Shown: positions 21,203-33,085, numbered from the stretch's first letter. The stretch is 64,000 bases of DNA from Lumbricus rubellus (GCA_945859605.1 OX243822.1:8682725-8746724); one strand, 5' to 3'. Notes: generated by a model not told the origin, from the sequence alone. Numbers and translations are program-made.

Positions 21203-23174
21203 GGGTGGAGTGAAAACGGCAAAAAATTTTTTTTTTGAATTTCAAGTAGCTAGATATGTCAAAAGGTGCCAATAGATCAATAGAACACTGTGTAAAAATT
21301 ACAAATTTTTTAAAAAATGTTTTGATCGCCCGCCGCAACTTTTTAGTTTGCAATAGGCCTACCAAGCGACATCAGCAGAACGATATAGGTAGATTAGTGT
21401 CCACACTATAGGGGTACACAGAGTCTACACTCTACAGTCTACACACTGTAAATATTGCACAGAGTGGGCCATAAATGATCTCCATCCTATGGTTTCCCCC
21501 CCCCCCCCATAATTTTATCGTGGCCAAAAGTAACCCAAGCTCTAACCCTAACAGAAAACAATAGCTCTAACCCTAACAGAAACCCTAACCCTAGCTGTAA
21601 CCCTAAGAGAAACCCTATCTCTAGCTCTAACCCTAACAGAAACCCTAACCCTAGCTCTAACCCTAGCAGAAACCCTAGCTCTAAACCTAACAGAAACCCT
21701 AACCCAAGCTCTAACCCTAGGAGAAACTCCAACCGTAGCTCTAACCCTAACAGAAACCCTAACCCTAGCTCTAACCTTAACAGAAACCCTAAATTTTGCT
21801 CTAACCCTAACATGGATAGGGTTTCTGTTAAGGTTAGAGCTAAGGTTAGGGTTTCTATTAGGGTTAAAGCTAGAATTAGGGTTTTCGTTAGAATTAGAGT
21901 TACGGTTAGAGTTTCTGATAGGGCTAGAGCTAGGGTTAGGATTTCTGTTAAAGTTAGAGCTAGGGATAAGGTTTCTGTTAGGGTTAGAGCTAGGGTTAGG
22001 GTTTCTGTTAAGGTTAGAGCTAGGGTTAGGGTTTTTGCCAGGGTTAGGGCTAGGTTTAGAGTTTCTGTTAGGGTTAGAGCGAGGATTAGGGTTTCTTTTA
22101 GGGTTAGAGCTAGGGCTAGGGATTCTGTTAGGATTAGAGCTTGGGTTAGGGTTTCTATTAGGGTTAGGGTTAGGGTTTCTGTTAGGGTTAGAGCTAGGGT
22201 TAAGGTTTCTGTTAGGGTTAGAGCTAGGGTTAAGGTTCCTGTTAGGGTTAGGGCTAGGGTTAGAGTTTCTCTTAGAGTTAGAGCTATGGTTTGGGTTTTT
22301 GTTATGGTTATAGCTAGGGTTAGGTTTTCTGTTAGGGTTACAGCTAGAGATAGGGTTTCTGTTATGGTTACAGCTAGGGTTAGGGTTTCTGTTAGGGTTT
22401 CAGCTGTTGTTTTGGTTTCTGTTAGGGTTAGAGCTAGGGCTAGGGTTTCTGTCAGGGTTAGAGCTAGGTTTAGAGTTTCTGTTAGGATTTGAGCTAGGGT
22501 TAGGGTTTTTTCTATTAGGGTTAGAGCTAGGGTTAGGGATTCTGTTAGGATTTGAGCTAGGGTTAGGGTTTCTATTAGGGTTAGAGCTTGAGATAGGGTT
22601 TCTGTTATGGTTACAGCTAGGGTTAGGGTTTCTCTTAGGGTTAGAGCTTGGGTTAGGGTTCCTGTTAGGGTTAGAGCTAGGGTTAGGGTTTCTCTTAGAG
22701 TGGGCTTTTGTTATGGTTATAGCTATAGGGTTAGGGTTTCTCTTAGGGTTACAGCTAGAGATAGGGTTTCTGTTAGGGTTACAGCTAGGGTTAGAGTTTC
22801 TGTTAGGGTTAGAGCTATTGTTTTGGTTTCTGTTAGGGTTAGAGCTTAATTGGGTTACTTTTGGCCACGATAAAATTATGGGGGGGGGGGAAACCATAGG
22901 ATGGAGATCATTTATGGCCCACTCTGTGCAATATTTACAGTGTGTAGACTGTAGAGTGTAGACTCTGTGTACCCCTATAGTGTGGACACTAATCTACCTA
23001 TATCGTTCTGCTGATGTCGCTTGGTAGGCCTATTGCAAAATAAAAAGTTGCGGCGGGCGATCAAAACATTTATCAAAAATTTTGTAATTTTTACACAGTG
23101 TTCTATTGATCTATTGGCACCTTTTGACATATCTAGCTACTTGAAATTCAGGAAAAAATTTTTTCACTCCACCC
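21203..23174. mobile_element. Foldback transposon with telomere-like core
   Basis: 1,972-bp element. The ends GGGTGGAGTGAAAA / TTTTCACTCCACCC lie between TA dinucleotides (21201-21202 and 23175-23176). Inverted arms of about 310 bp match along most of their length. Between them is a degenerate (TTAGGG)-rich minisatellite that is itself inverted: CCCTAA-type units at 21536-21811, TTAGGG-type units at 21815-22850. There is no transposase. TA flanks suggest a Tc1/mariner-type insertion. Confidence 0.92.
21536..22850. repeat. Telomere-like minisatellite in two opposite orientations
   Basis: About 45 units of a ~30-bp repeat (GTTAGAGCTAGGGTTAGGG-type) with the polarity switching near 21812. Long frames (Val-Arg-Val-Arg, Leu-Gly-Leu, Asn-Pro-Asn) are artefacts of the repeat. 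Confidence 0.93.
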
Positions 23175-23281
23175 TAATGTACAATGTACACGCATGCATC
23201 GTACATTGTCCATACATGCATACAAAATGTAATGTAGCAAAGTACTTTACATAGCACAAATCAAGCACGTCACAGAGCTCT

Positions 23282-23384
23282 ACTTCTGCATGATACTCTG
23301 ATGCAGTGTCCGTGCTCTTAGTCGAGAGTGCCTCTGAGTAGAGAGCTTGAAAGAGCCCTATAGAAGCGAAGAAATTTATAAATA
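23282..23384 (+). mobile_element. SINE family A, 3' fragment
   Basis: Carries the ACTCTGATGCAGTGTCCG and GAGTGCCTCTGAGTAG landmarks of the SINE 3' half, but no promoter boxes. Abuts the dispersed repeat at 23385. Confidence 0.7.
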
Positions 23385-23736
23385 AACTAGCTGTTCCCAC
23401 CCACGCTTTGCTGTGGCAGAAAAGACGTCCCCCGCCGCTTTCGAAAATTAATTTGCGACTCGCTTATGACGTCACAGTACGCGAGCTCATTGATGTTTCG
23501 TCGGCTGTGTCTGAAATCTGGCAGCCCTACTGTTTCGTTCAATTTGCAAATGGCGGGCGAACGGATTGCAAAGTTCACTTTTTGTGGAAACGGTTGCGTT
23601 TTTTCGGGTGAAAAAATCTTAAGACACGGTGCTATTTGAATGGAAGGTTTTGGTAAATTTTCACAACAATCGGTGCGTAGCTTTCGGCGTGGTAATGCGA
23701 CGAACTATTGGAAAGTTTCATTTTTATTTATATAGA
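23385..23736 (+). repeat. Dispersed repeat R4, copy 1
   Basis: Starts ACTAGCTGT..CC..CACGC and ends TATATAGAT. A second copy lies at 33488-33965 with shared blocks (CGCTTATGACGTCAC, AATTTGCAAATGGCGG, AACTATTGGAAAGTTTCA). Probably the 3' end of a retroelement or a non-autonomous element; the class was not resolved. Confidence 0.75.
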
Positions 23737-23741
23737 TAAAT

Positions 23742-23900
23742 AAATGTGGGATGCCATGGTGTAGCGTTAAGTTCTGTGCCTTGTGACCGAAGGGTTGCAG
23801 GTTCGAATCTACCTCAAGCCACTGTGTAGCGACCATGAGCAAGTTGCTCACCCATAATCGTCTGTGAGGAAGGCAACGGAAAATCACCTCATTGATTTCA
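23742..23900 (+). mobile_element. tRNA-derived SINE-like sequence
   Basis: Contains a pol III B-box GGTTCGAATCT and a 5' block related to SINE A (CCATGGTGTAGC), but a different 3' part lacking the LINE tail. Possibly a related SINE subfamily. Confidence 0.55.
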
Positions 23901-24296
23901 TCCACAGGGGCAAAAAAGCCAGTGAATCTGCCTTCTGGCAGAGAACTCTTTGTGCAGAGAACTCATCATATATGCATCCATGCATAATTGCATATTTGTA
24001 TATAAAATACGTGTGTGGGCGTACATGTACGCATGTGCAATATATAATATAGTATGCAAGAGAAACATTGATTGATTGATGGAATAGATTATATTACAGT
24101 GTACGCATGTATGCCCTAATGTGCATGTACATACATAGCCTCGTTGGTATATATTATGTTGTTGCTAGACATTGCACTGAGGTGCCCGTGCATGTGTGTG
24201 CGTGTGTGACTATGTGTGTCTGTGGTTTCTAATTGCATTTCTGTATATATATACAATACGTGTGTGAGCGCGCGCCGCGCACGCACATGCAATATA

Positions 24297-25265
24297 CACT
24301 GTGTCCGGAAAAAAAGGGACCCATTTTCTAAATATCAAAATAAATAGTAAATATTCATCGATTTTTACAATTCAAAAAGCATTTTAATCCTGACATATTT
24401 ATCTAATACTGGTGAAAATATAAAAGTTCCAGTCACAATGATGACGTCAGAATGACGTCATTTGCACTAAAGTTCATTTAGCGGCTAGTCATGCATTATT
24501 TCGGCTGGTATATTGGCTCTTGGTGAAACGGAAATCCATTTAACAGAACCAGGAGTAAAAATAAATTCAGCTTATTAAAGGGATTGTCTGCTCTATAAAA
24601 AAGTGGTGCCTGATATCCTGGAATCTTCGGAACAATAGCCTACACATTTCAACAAAATGGTGCTTCAGCTCACTGAGTTCATCAATCTGTTGAACTGTTG
24701 ACTAAGGAGACTCGAATTTCATTCCTCTTAATCTTTGGCTACTAAACGGCCGCCCGCTTAAATCCCGCTGATAATAAGATCTGGAGACTGATGGAGGAAA
24801 AGGTGTAGGCCTACCACACAAAGATAAGAGACATTGAAGAACTCCGTGAGCGAATTGTTAATGCCTGGGAGGATTTTGATAAGCTGGTTAATCGATGCTT
24901 CTGTTGGCTATTAGCGCGACCGTTTTGAAGCTTACGTTTAGGCCAAAGGTGTACACTTTGACTACAAATTGCAGTCTGACATAATTCAGATATAAATATA
25001 AAATTAAACTTACATTTAATATTGATAAATTAAATCATAAAAATATTGAAATTTTGGACGCTTTTGCGCATTTATCTCTTAAATTTGACTTTTTGTGCAA
25101 ATGACGTCATTATGACGTCAATATTTGGACTGGAACTTTTATATTTTCACACATGTTAGACAAATATGTCAGGATTAAAATGGTTTTTGAATTGTGAAAA
25201 TCGATTAATATTCACTATTTATTTTCATATTTACAAAATGGGTCCCTTTTTTTCCGGACACAGTG
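24297..25265. mobile_element. Tc1/mariner-type element with transposase relic
   Basis: 969-bp element between TA dinucleotides (24295-24296 and 25266-25267). The ends CACTGTGTCCGG / CCGGACACAGTG extend into ~180-bp inverted arms. The interior, about 24640-24920 (+), still shows pieces of a DDE transposase: QQNGA near the second Asp, then IWRLMEEKVY, TKIRDIEELRERIV and NAWEDFDKLVNRC, with frameshifts and stops. An internally deleted, dead copy. TAGGCCTA at 24806-24813 splits the VYHTK codons. Confidence 0.9.
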
Positions 25266-25315
25266 TACATTTAGTATGCATGACAGATTGATTGATTGAT
25301 TAAATAGATATATTC

Positions 25316-25405
25316 ATTCGGACATTTATATAGCGCTCCTTCAATTAAAAAACTACTCAGAGGCGCTCCCGACTCCAGCGCGCACAAAAAGAACAGTTTT
25401 AAGTA
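25316..25405 (-). mobile_element. LINE 3' tail fragment
   Basis: TATAGCGCTCCTTCAA and CTCAGAGGCGCTCCCG match the minus-strand tail; resembles the start of the longer copy at 55555-55890. Confidence 0.75.
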
Positions 25406-26699
25406 TATGTACAGTGTATACTCGCGTACACCCTAATTTGCATGTAGCCTCGTTAGTATAATGTTGTTGCCAGACATTGCTTTGAGGTGTGTGCTTGCGT
25501 GACAATGCGTGTGTGTCTGTGTGCATGTGTCTGTCTGTGTGTGTCTGTATGTGTGTGTGCATCTATGTGTGTCTGTGGTTCTTGGCTGCTGGTGCTGCTG
25601 ACGCTGTTGCTCATATGCGGGCAGTCATGACATCATTCGGCTTGTAAACAGCACCACACATCAGCAATTCAGCATGGACGGATGGATGGACGATGGAATT
25701 GGCTGTGCGCCTGCCTATTATAGTCTGGCGATATGGATTCGCAGAATGGGGGTGGGGTGGGATGGGGGGGGGGGTGTTGGGGGTTGGTGGAGGTGGGGGT
25801 GATGCAGCTGACGAAAGTCACCAACTACAGGTAACCAGTCAAGCAGTTTGCACATTGGCACAGTACTTGACAGTGCGTGGGTTCGAACCTGTCATCTAAA
25901 GATGGTCATATGGTGTTTGGATCCTGAATAGAAGATCCTACTCTCACAGTTGGTCAACTCCATGCTGGGTCATTGGACAGTAGCACATAGTAAACACTTA
26001 ATAATAATAATAATGAATTAATAATAATAATAATAATAATAGTGAATTGATAATAAAAAATAAAAATAATAATAATAACAATTGTAGTAATGAAAGTACC
26101 GCTGAATAATATACTGAGTTCAGGGGCACGTATAATTTCACCAGCCATTAAATATACAAATATTGCCATTTTGGACATTTTAGTTTTAATATTTCAGTGG
26201 TTTATAATATTCAAGTTGCTGAGGAGTCCTGTAGAACGTTAAGCATTTAAAATAATAGACTGTGTGGACTTATGGTTACAAATTATATAAATTTGTAAAG
26301 ATTCCAAAGTTTTTGATTTTGCAGTTTCTTATTGAACCTAAGTTACAAGAATAAAATACTTGCAGTGGATTAATTGTTATTTGGTGGTTACTAATAAAGT
26401 TGTGTTATTTAATTGATGATTAAAAGTAAACTGCATATTAAAACAAGGTTTTTAATTTTGAATGGAAGTGCTCTGCAAGATGTTAAAAAATCCAATTATT
26501 TTCTTTTGCCGTTTTTTTCGGCTTTTTCCACATGTCCAGTTTTTATTCTGTTTTTGCCATTTTACCATAGACTACGGTTTCCTGTGAAAGGAAATTAGGT
26601 GGAGTGGCTGAATGGAGTGATTTAGTGTGGAAAATTATATTATTATTGATTATAGTCTACAACAGAAATTGGTTTCCACGCTGTAGACTTAGTTTGTTA
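25406..26699. other. Intergenic, no supported gene
   Basis: GT-rich (25500-25575), G-rich (25745-25800) and (AAT)n (26000-26080) low-complexity tracts. No exon recognised. Confidence 0.5.
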
Positions 26700-26898
26700 T
26701 AGGGCTGTTTTTAAGGAATTTTTAGAACTGCACAACCCATTCTTTCCTTTCCCATCCTCCATGGTAAATTATTTCCAATCGGACTTCTAATGGCCTTTTT
26801 CAACTAGTTTTAACTGCACAGAAGTGCTGCTACAACTGCACAAATTCATTTAGAACTGCACATTTTGTGTAAAAGTTCTGCATGTTAAAAAAGCCATG
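26700..26898 (+). mobile_element. hAT-like MITE, family 1, copy 2
   Basis: Starts TAGGGCTGTTTTTAAGG and ends AAAAAAGCCATG. The duplication is not recognisable, so this is probably an older copy. Confidence 0.8.
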
Positions 26899-27339
26899 AA
26901 TTGTATGGTTGTTCAGTTGTTTTATTTTACTGGAAATTTATGCCTATTTCACCTATCCGAATATTATGTTTATATCTAGTTGCATTACGTAAGTACTGTG
27001 CTGTGATTTTTACTATTTTTTACTATTTGCTGTTATAGCTTTTGTATGCATGCTGTTAATTTGTTGGCGTGAGTGATGTGCTGAGCATATTTTGTGGAAT
27101 CAAGGTCCCCGTGTGTGCGTGCTTTAGGGCTGTGCATCTAATTTAGGATAATAAATCAGTTACTGTACTACTCTCCATGTATCCTCCCTCTCTGTGTGTG
27201 TGCGCTCCCTCCAGATGTCTCTAATCCATTTCCCATTCATCAATTGCTTCCACGGCCTTTTCGTGCACCCAACCCGTGCCAATGCTGCAGCCATCACCAT
27301 CATCATCATCTATTCCTGATGCCAGCCATTTGGCGGCTA

Positions 27340-27425
27340 TGGCTATTCTTTGTTCGTGGTTGGGCTGGGACCGCCTCTGAGTAGTTTCTTGAAGGGGCGC
27401 TATAAAATGCTCTGAATGAATGAAT
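27340..27425 (+). mobile_element. LINE 3' tail fragment
   Basis: GACCGCCTCTGAGTAG, TTGAAGGGGCGCTATA and a terminal (GAAT)n run, the usual end of this LINE family. Confidence 0.75.
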
Positions 27426-27632
27426 GAATAAATGAGTTTGTGTTGGCGCTTTGCACCAGTCTGTTATGTTGTCCAGCCATTCCTTGTGTGGTCTGCCTCT
27501 CCTGTTTGACTTCCTCCATTCTTCCGAACACCACCCTCTTTATTTTTGAATTTTTGAATTATTTTTTACAGCGCCCTTTCCTTCGGCTGAGCTACGGCAC
27601 TATATACTGGTAAATTGTCTTATTAATTGTTA

Positions 27633-27679
<47 letters not shown>

Positions 27680-27978
27680 ACAAGACCTGACACATGTATG
27701 TGGCCCTGGAAAGACAAAAAATTGGCAAGGATTAACGAGGATGGCAGCGGGCAACTACGGGCACTGCATGGTCCCTTAGTTCATGATGATGATTTTTTTA
27801 TCCGTCCTTTGTTGTCTGGGTCTGCCTTTGTTAAGTACTGTTTCCTGTCATTCTTACATGTTACATGGGATTTGGTTACATGGCATTCTCTCTGTACATG
27901 TCCAAAAACCATCTGTATAAAGTCTATGTTGAAAGACTAAAGTTATCAAACAGAGTTGTTGCAATGCCTACCTAATTG

Positions 27979-28015
27979 TGGGGCACAGTGGTGTAGTGGT
28001 GGCGTCGGTGCTGCC
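27979..28015 (+). mobile_element. SINE family A, 5' fragment
   Basis: Only the head with the A-box TGGTGTAGTGG followed by GGCGTCGG; the rest is absent. Confidence 0.6.
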
Positions 28016-28671
28016 TAACCTCTCCTGGTCTTACCTCGTTGTTCATGTAGGCCACAGTTTCTGTAAGTTGTGTGGATTCTAGATTACTCAGCAGACATTG
28101 AGCTGCTACAAATATATTCCATGTTTTGTGTTTTCTACTCGTATTCGTACATTTATATTGGAAGTTATCGGTGGCTTATGTTTTGGGATCTTAGACTCTG
28201 ATGCCACTAACAGCCAGACGAGTTTTCTGATCCAGTTACTTGCTTTAAAAAGGTCGAAGTCGAATGAAGAGCAGTGTCTGGCAACTGCAGACATCATTGC
28301 AGCTCGTTCTACAATATTCTCTGTCCCATGGCACCGCCTCTTGTTAACAATTATTGAATGTCTTTGTTTCCCCCCCCCCCCCCCGACTATATATAATTTA
28401 TATATATTTACATATATAATATATATTATAATATATTTACCGGTATGTATGCTTTCTGCGTCGGCAGTTTTGTCGGCCAAACTGCAGCTCTCGGAGTAAG
28501 GTGTATCACCTATACTAACCATGCAGGTAGGGAAGGCAGTATTATAGTTTGCTGTGGCAGATTTAGGGTCTGCCATTGAGTTACGATTTCTGCCAGGGAT
28601 TCGTTACAATCGTGTTATTCGATAATAGTAATAGGTGCAAGTGAAGTACTTATGAATGGCGGTAAGGTGAG

Positions 28672-28710
<39 letters not shown>

Positions 28711-28825
28711 GCGAGACTTGGACTATGTTAGGGAGGTAGTTAGGGACTTTACAAATGACCGGAAGTAATGGACATTGTTCATTTGCACTAAACATTATTA
28801 TTATTGTTATTATTATTATTATTGA

Positions 28826-28992
28826 CCTTTTATATAGCGCACCTTCAAGGTAATCTACTCAGAAGCGCTCCCAGTTCAACAACGGCTAAATAAGCCAGTT
28901 TTTAAGTGAGAAAGAAGCATAGTGGTGTGTCCTCCAGGCACAGAGCAACAGGGAGCCTATTCCAGGTTCTAGGGCCAGCCACTGAAAAAGAG
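28826..28992 (-). mobile_element. LINE 3' fragment (RT C-terminus)
   Basis: Minus strand encodes GPRTWNRLPVALC, then the tail with GAAGCGCTCCC and ATATAGCGCACC. Confidence 0.75.
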
Positions 28993-29600
28993 CACGGCTG
29001 CATTATAGCGGTTCGAGAACGAGGGAACATCACCAACAAATGAATAACTGATAAGATGGTGAATTGGTGATACTATATATACTTGAACTCAGTCATGATG
29101 CTGCTGATGATGAGGATGATGATGATGATGATGATGGTGATGACGATGACGACGACGTAATAGGAGATGAGAGGGGAGCATATACCACGGTTGCCAATAA
29201 ACTGTGACTTTTTAAATTGCTGTCCGTGCAAGCAGAACGGGTCTGGGCGTGCAAAAGGATAACACGAGATCGAAACAGAGACATACAGAGACAGATATAC
29301 ACAGACAGACAGATAGACAGACACAGAGAAAGACGTACACACACGCGTGCGCACTGACGCACGGGCCATGCGTCATGAACTTTCGATTACACCAGTGAAT
29401 TCCCCATTGTGGATTATATTTTCGATGTATAATCCTCGCATGATGCATCGCATTCTATGACCCATAGTAGTCGGTCTTCCTTTCTTTTCTTCCTGCCGCA
29501 TTGTTATGTTATCTGCTGTTGTTTTGATGTATAATAACAAGGAATTACGGTAATGCTTTTCCGCGTTCCTTTGATACTTTTTAAGCAGCCTACTGTTTAG
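28993..29600. other. Intergenic, microsatellites only
   Basis: (GAT)n at 29095-29155 and a GACA/CACA-rich block at 29270-29350. No gene. Confidence 0.5.
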
Positions 29601-29955
29601 CGCCGCTCTCTTGTAATGTCATGGGTGATTAGTGTCGCCCTCCTCCTTTATCCAAGCTTGGGACTGGCACTGTGAGAGAGCTTATTGTGACGGTTGGGAC
29701 TGGCACTGTGAGAGAGCTTATAGTGGCGGAGTAACTGTGTTCCTTTTGTGGCGCTTTTGTTTGTGTGTATATACGCGGTCCTATGGTTCCAAGATCTCTG
29801 CCCCTGTTGATCTCAGATGCCACATTATGACATATAAATATGGAGGGGTGCACGGTAAACTCCGCCACTGGTTGTTGCACTCTGCCAGTGCCAGTCCCAA
29901 ACCTGGCGACACTAATCATCTTTGGAATGGCGGTGTCGTTAAACAGCTCTACAAT
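29600..29955. repeat. Dispersed repeat R5, inverted pair
   Basis: Plus-oriented copy at about 29617-29725 with a 39-bp internal tandem duplication (GGGACTGGCACTGTGAGAG), and a minus-oriented copy at 29858-29955 (CTCTGCCAGTGCCAGTCCC). Other copies: 12355-12425, 19824-19930, 32607-32715. No coding function recognised. Confidence 0.75.
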
Positions 29956-30068
29956 CGGGGTGCACGGTATAGTCCATTGATTAGCGTGCTGAACTTTTGA
30001 GCGACAAGCCGGTGGTTCAAGTTCTCGATTTGGTATAATTTGCGTCAAGATTTCTGCTCCACATGTGT

Positions 30069-30235
30069 GCACCTGGCTAACTCAGCTATGAGTGCACCCA
30101 TGGCTAACTCAGCTATGAGTGCACCCATGGCTAACTCAGCTATGAGTGCACCCATGGCTAACTCAGCTATGAGTGCACCCATGGCTAACTCAGCTATGAG
30201 TGCACCCATGGCTAACTCAGCTATCAGTGCACTAG
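30069..30235 (+). repeat. 27-bp minisatellite, ~6 copies
   Basis: Near-perfect tandem repeat of ACTCAGCTATGAGTGCACCC plus ATGGCTA. The unit is a multiple of three, so it gives a periodic Asn-Ser-Ala-Met-Ser-Ala-Pro-Met-Ala frame, but nothing around it supports a gene. Confidence 0.95.
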
Positions 30236-30339
30236 GATTGAATGAATACGGTGTGCGGCAGTTAGTGAATAGTGATTGTTGTACTTTATGGCCGCTAAGG
30301 CCAATTATATTCGCATTCTTGCCACGCTGGTGCCTGTCG

Positions 30340-30533
30340 CAAGACTTTTTTACGTGCAGTTGTACACAAAATGTGCAGTTCTCAATGGATTTGTGCAGTT
30401 GTAGAAGCACTTCTTTACAGATAAAACTAGCAAAAAGGTCGTTGTCCTCCGATTGGAAGTAATTTACCATGTATAGGATGGGAAAGGAAAGAAGGAGTTG
30501 TGCAGTTCTAAAAATTCCTTAAAAACAGCCGTG
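30340..30533 (-). mobile_element. hAT-like MITE, family 1, copy 3
   Basis: Reverse orientation. Flanks GCCTGTCG (30332-30339) and GCCTGCCG (30534-30541) match at 7 of 8 positions, consistent with an aged 8-bp duplication. Confidence 0.85.
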
Positions 30534-31160
30534 GCCTGCCGCTATATAACAAACAATATTTAGGGAAGTGTTGAAGATCTAAAATCGGATTGAATTGTTT
30601 TGCACTATATAATCACTTTTTGGTCCACATAAATGTCTTTTTTGCCGATAGTGATGTGAAGTCAGAGATATGTTCCAGATGCCGAGATAAACAAATGCTA
30701 ATTAATTATTAATGCCTGTGTGACTGACTGATAGGCCATAGTTTGTGCATGACTGTTGGATGCACTCTGGAGCGGGTATTAATGATTCCCAGTTATCGCT
30801 AAAAATTTCTACAATTTTTCTGGCTATCAATTTCCGGCAACTCGGCTCATACTTTGGTACAGTTTGCTGGCATGATAGCGCACGTGTATATCGTGATGTT
30901 CCTATTTGAGGTTCATTTAGTGCATTTTAAAGGTCATGAGTAACATTTGACAGTGTGTGTAGGCGTTCCATTGGCGGTGCTAGCTATACAATTTCAGCAA
31001 GTTGCGTCATGGTCTTGAGAGCTATTCAGCATGCAGGTCGAAGAAATTGAATGTAAAGAAGGTTTTAAAAATTCCACTGAATTTTTGACAGGTCATAAGG
31101 CAGGTCAAGAGTAAATGGGCAGTGCGTCAAATTACCTGCCGCGACCTATATTGTAGCGCC
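30534..31160. other. No recognised feature
   Basis: AT-rich, apparently single-copy sequence; no exon or element ends seen. Confidence 0.5.
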
Positions 31161-31164
31161 GCCA

Positions 31165-31245
31165 CTGGTGTGTGTGTGTGTGTGGTGGTGTGTGTGTGTG
31201 TGTGTGTGGTGGTGTGTGTGTGTGGTGTGTGTGGTGTGTGTGTAT
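31165..31245. repeat. (GT)n array
   Basis: Dinucleotide repeat with GGT interruptions. Confidence 0.95.
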
Positions 31246-31719
31246 CTTCGAAGTAGCTGACTGCTGACGATGCTACAGAAATAGTCGTAATTTTGCAATT
31301 AGGCCTACTTCATTTTACAATTTTTTTTACTGGGATGATAACAAGTCTATCCCACTGGACGATGTCTGAAAAGGTCGTAAAATTTCTGAACTTATTTCAA
31401 CCCCCCACTCCCTCTCTTTCGAACTTCTTTTATGCCTACGGCCTTGAGGCAAGCGGCCAGCATTTAAATTAAACTCGACCGGGAGCAGGCAGCGAGTATA
31501 CACGTTCGAGAAGACACGTACATAGACATATAGGAGCAAATCATGGCGAGGTTGACGCGAGAGTATATAATAACGTCGTGATTACTACAAGAGTATCATC
31601 ATCAGTTTATCAGCGATGGCGTGTTGTTACACTGAAAAAAGCAGACGACTCGTAGATCATCTGTCGCAGAGCGCGATTATTTATGGCGGTAATTGTTCTG
31701 CGCTTGGCTTTTGCCAGAG

Positions 31720-31865
31720 ACAGACAGACAGACAGCCAGACAGACAGACAGACAGAGACTGTGAGAGACACAGAAAGAGACAGAGAGAGAGACAGTCAGG
31801 CAGAGACACATAGAGAGATACAGATATAGAGACAGACAGAGACTCAGAGAGACAATGAGACAGAG

Positions 31866-31932
<67 letters not shown>

Positions 31933-32080
31933 CACAGAGACACAGAGAGAGATACAGAGATAGAGATAGACAGAGACACAGAGAGAGATAGACAGAGAGA
32001 GACACAGAGAGAGAGAGACAAAGACAGACAGACACAGACAGACACAGAGACAGACAGACAGAGACACACAGAGAGAGACC
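31720..32080. repeat. (GA)n/(GACA)n array
   Basis: About 360 bp of GAGA and CAGA repeats. The Ser-Leu and Arg-Glu frames are artefacts. Confidence 0.95.
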
Positions 32081-32890
32081 TGGAGCCGCGAGGCGCGCAT
32101 TTCCTGGGGGACTTTGTTTTGCTTTTGTACGCGCAGGCACGTCGTTCCTGACGTGACGGCATTCTCGCTTGACGGTTGAGAGCCTTGACCTCATCTATCG
32201 AGTCATGATTTGTTGGCCTTCGGTAGGTATACATCTGTCTGATTTGTATGCGGAGTAGTCGGCTGTCAGGAATGTATTGTTGGTACGTTCACGTTAATTT
32301 GCGGGTGGTTTTTTGGTGTCATTGTTGTGAGGCGTATTTCTATCATAGTCTTCAGGACAATAGAATTGCATTTTATGTTGCCATACCATGCGACAGAACA
32401 TTGAGAGAAGTTGTGATTGAAGGCCTTTCTGAGTCAAGGTTCTTATGAAGTAACTGCCTTGAGCGAGGTTCGAACCTGTATAGTGTAGCCTATACCTCAC
32501 CCTAGCGGCTCTAGCGAATCGGTCACCGTGGCGTACCTTAATCCTCATTGCGCCTCGGGGTAAATAATTATCTGCATGCTGTGCCATATTCATATACTCA
32601 TAATACTTAACCCTGCCACTGTTCGCACTCTGGCAGTGCCAGTCACAAGCCTGGATAAATGAGGAGGGCAACTCTAATCGAGTCTTTGTTATGACAGTTT
32701 CATTAAACAGTAACAAGATATTCGTACTCGTATGATTGCTGTCGTCGAGGTTAGCCTATAATTATAGGCCTATCGTCACCGGAGCATATAGGCTTATAAT
32801 TATAGACTAACCTTGATGACCTATATGATCACCGGAGGGACGGGTGCGTTCTAAATATGCTCGACTGGGCGAATCATTTATTCCTTTGTT
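32081..32890. other. Intergenic; R5 repeat and a small inverted repeat
   Basis: R5 copy at 32607-32715 (-). Around 32745-32820 an imperfect palindrome (GGTTAGCCTATAATTATAG / CTATAATTATAAGCC-type) encloses a ~30-bp spacer. No gene. Confidence 0.45.
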
Positions 32891-32894
32891 CAAT

Positions 32895-33085
32895 GTATTG
32901 GGGTGATGGTGTAGTGGTGGCGTCGGTGCCTTGGAGCCGGAGGGTTTCATGTTAGAAACTATACCTCGCGTAGGGACCTTGAGCAAGTCCTTCACCCGCA
33001 ATTGCCCCGGTGCCTCCGCGCTATAGTCAGGAGCGCCTCTGAGTAGGAAGCTTGAAGGGGCGCTATAGATGGAAATGGAGAAATA
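32895..33085 (+). mobile_element. SINE family A
   Basis: A-box TGGTGTAGTGG, degraded B-box (GTTTCATGTTAGAAAC), then CCTTGAGCAAGTCCTTCAC and the tail GGAGCGCCTCTGAGTAG / GGGGCGCTATAGATG. Confidence 0.85.

Larger units (their letters stand above)
26899..28825. other. Intergenic, no supported gene
   Basis: Holds a LINE tail (27340-27425), an (ATT)n array (27627-27678), a truncated SINE head (27979-28015) and TA repeats (28385-28440, 28675-28702). Open frames on both strands at 28098-28576 overlap each other and match nothing I recognise. Confidence 0.45.

Noticed and set aside
21536..22850. True chromosome end or interstitial telomere fusion
   Set aside because: The units are degenerate ~30-bp repeats, lie within a transposon-like structure with terminal inverted arms, and both flanks continue as ordinary sequence.
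21487..22961. Leu-Gly, Val-Arg and Asn-Pro periodic proteins of up to 226 codons
   Set aside because: Readings of the telomere-like minisatellite inside the foldback element.
28098..28576. Overlapping open frames of 133 and 156 codons on opposite strands
   Set aside because: No recognised motifs, no consistent splice signals, and they run into a C-run and TA repeat; insufficient support for a gene.
30040..30470. 140-codon frames on both strands with Asn-Ser-Ala-Met-Ser-Ala-Pro-Met-Ala repeats
   Set aside because: The periodic part is a 27-bp minisatellite and the rest reads through a hAT-like MITE.
31681..32234. Ser-Leu-rich 185-codon minus-strand frame
   Set aside because: Produced by a GA/GACA microsatellite.
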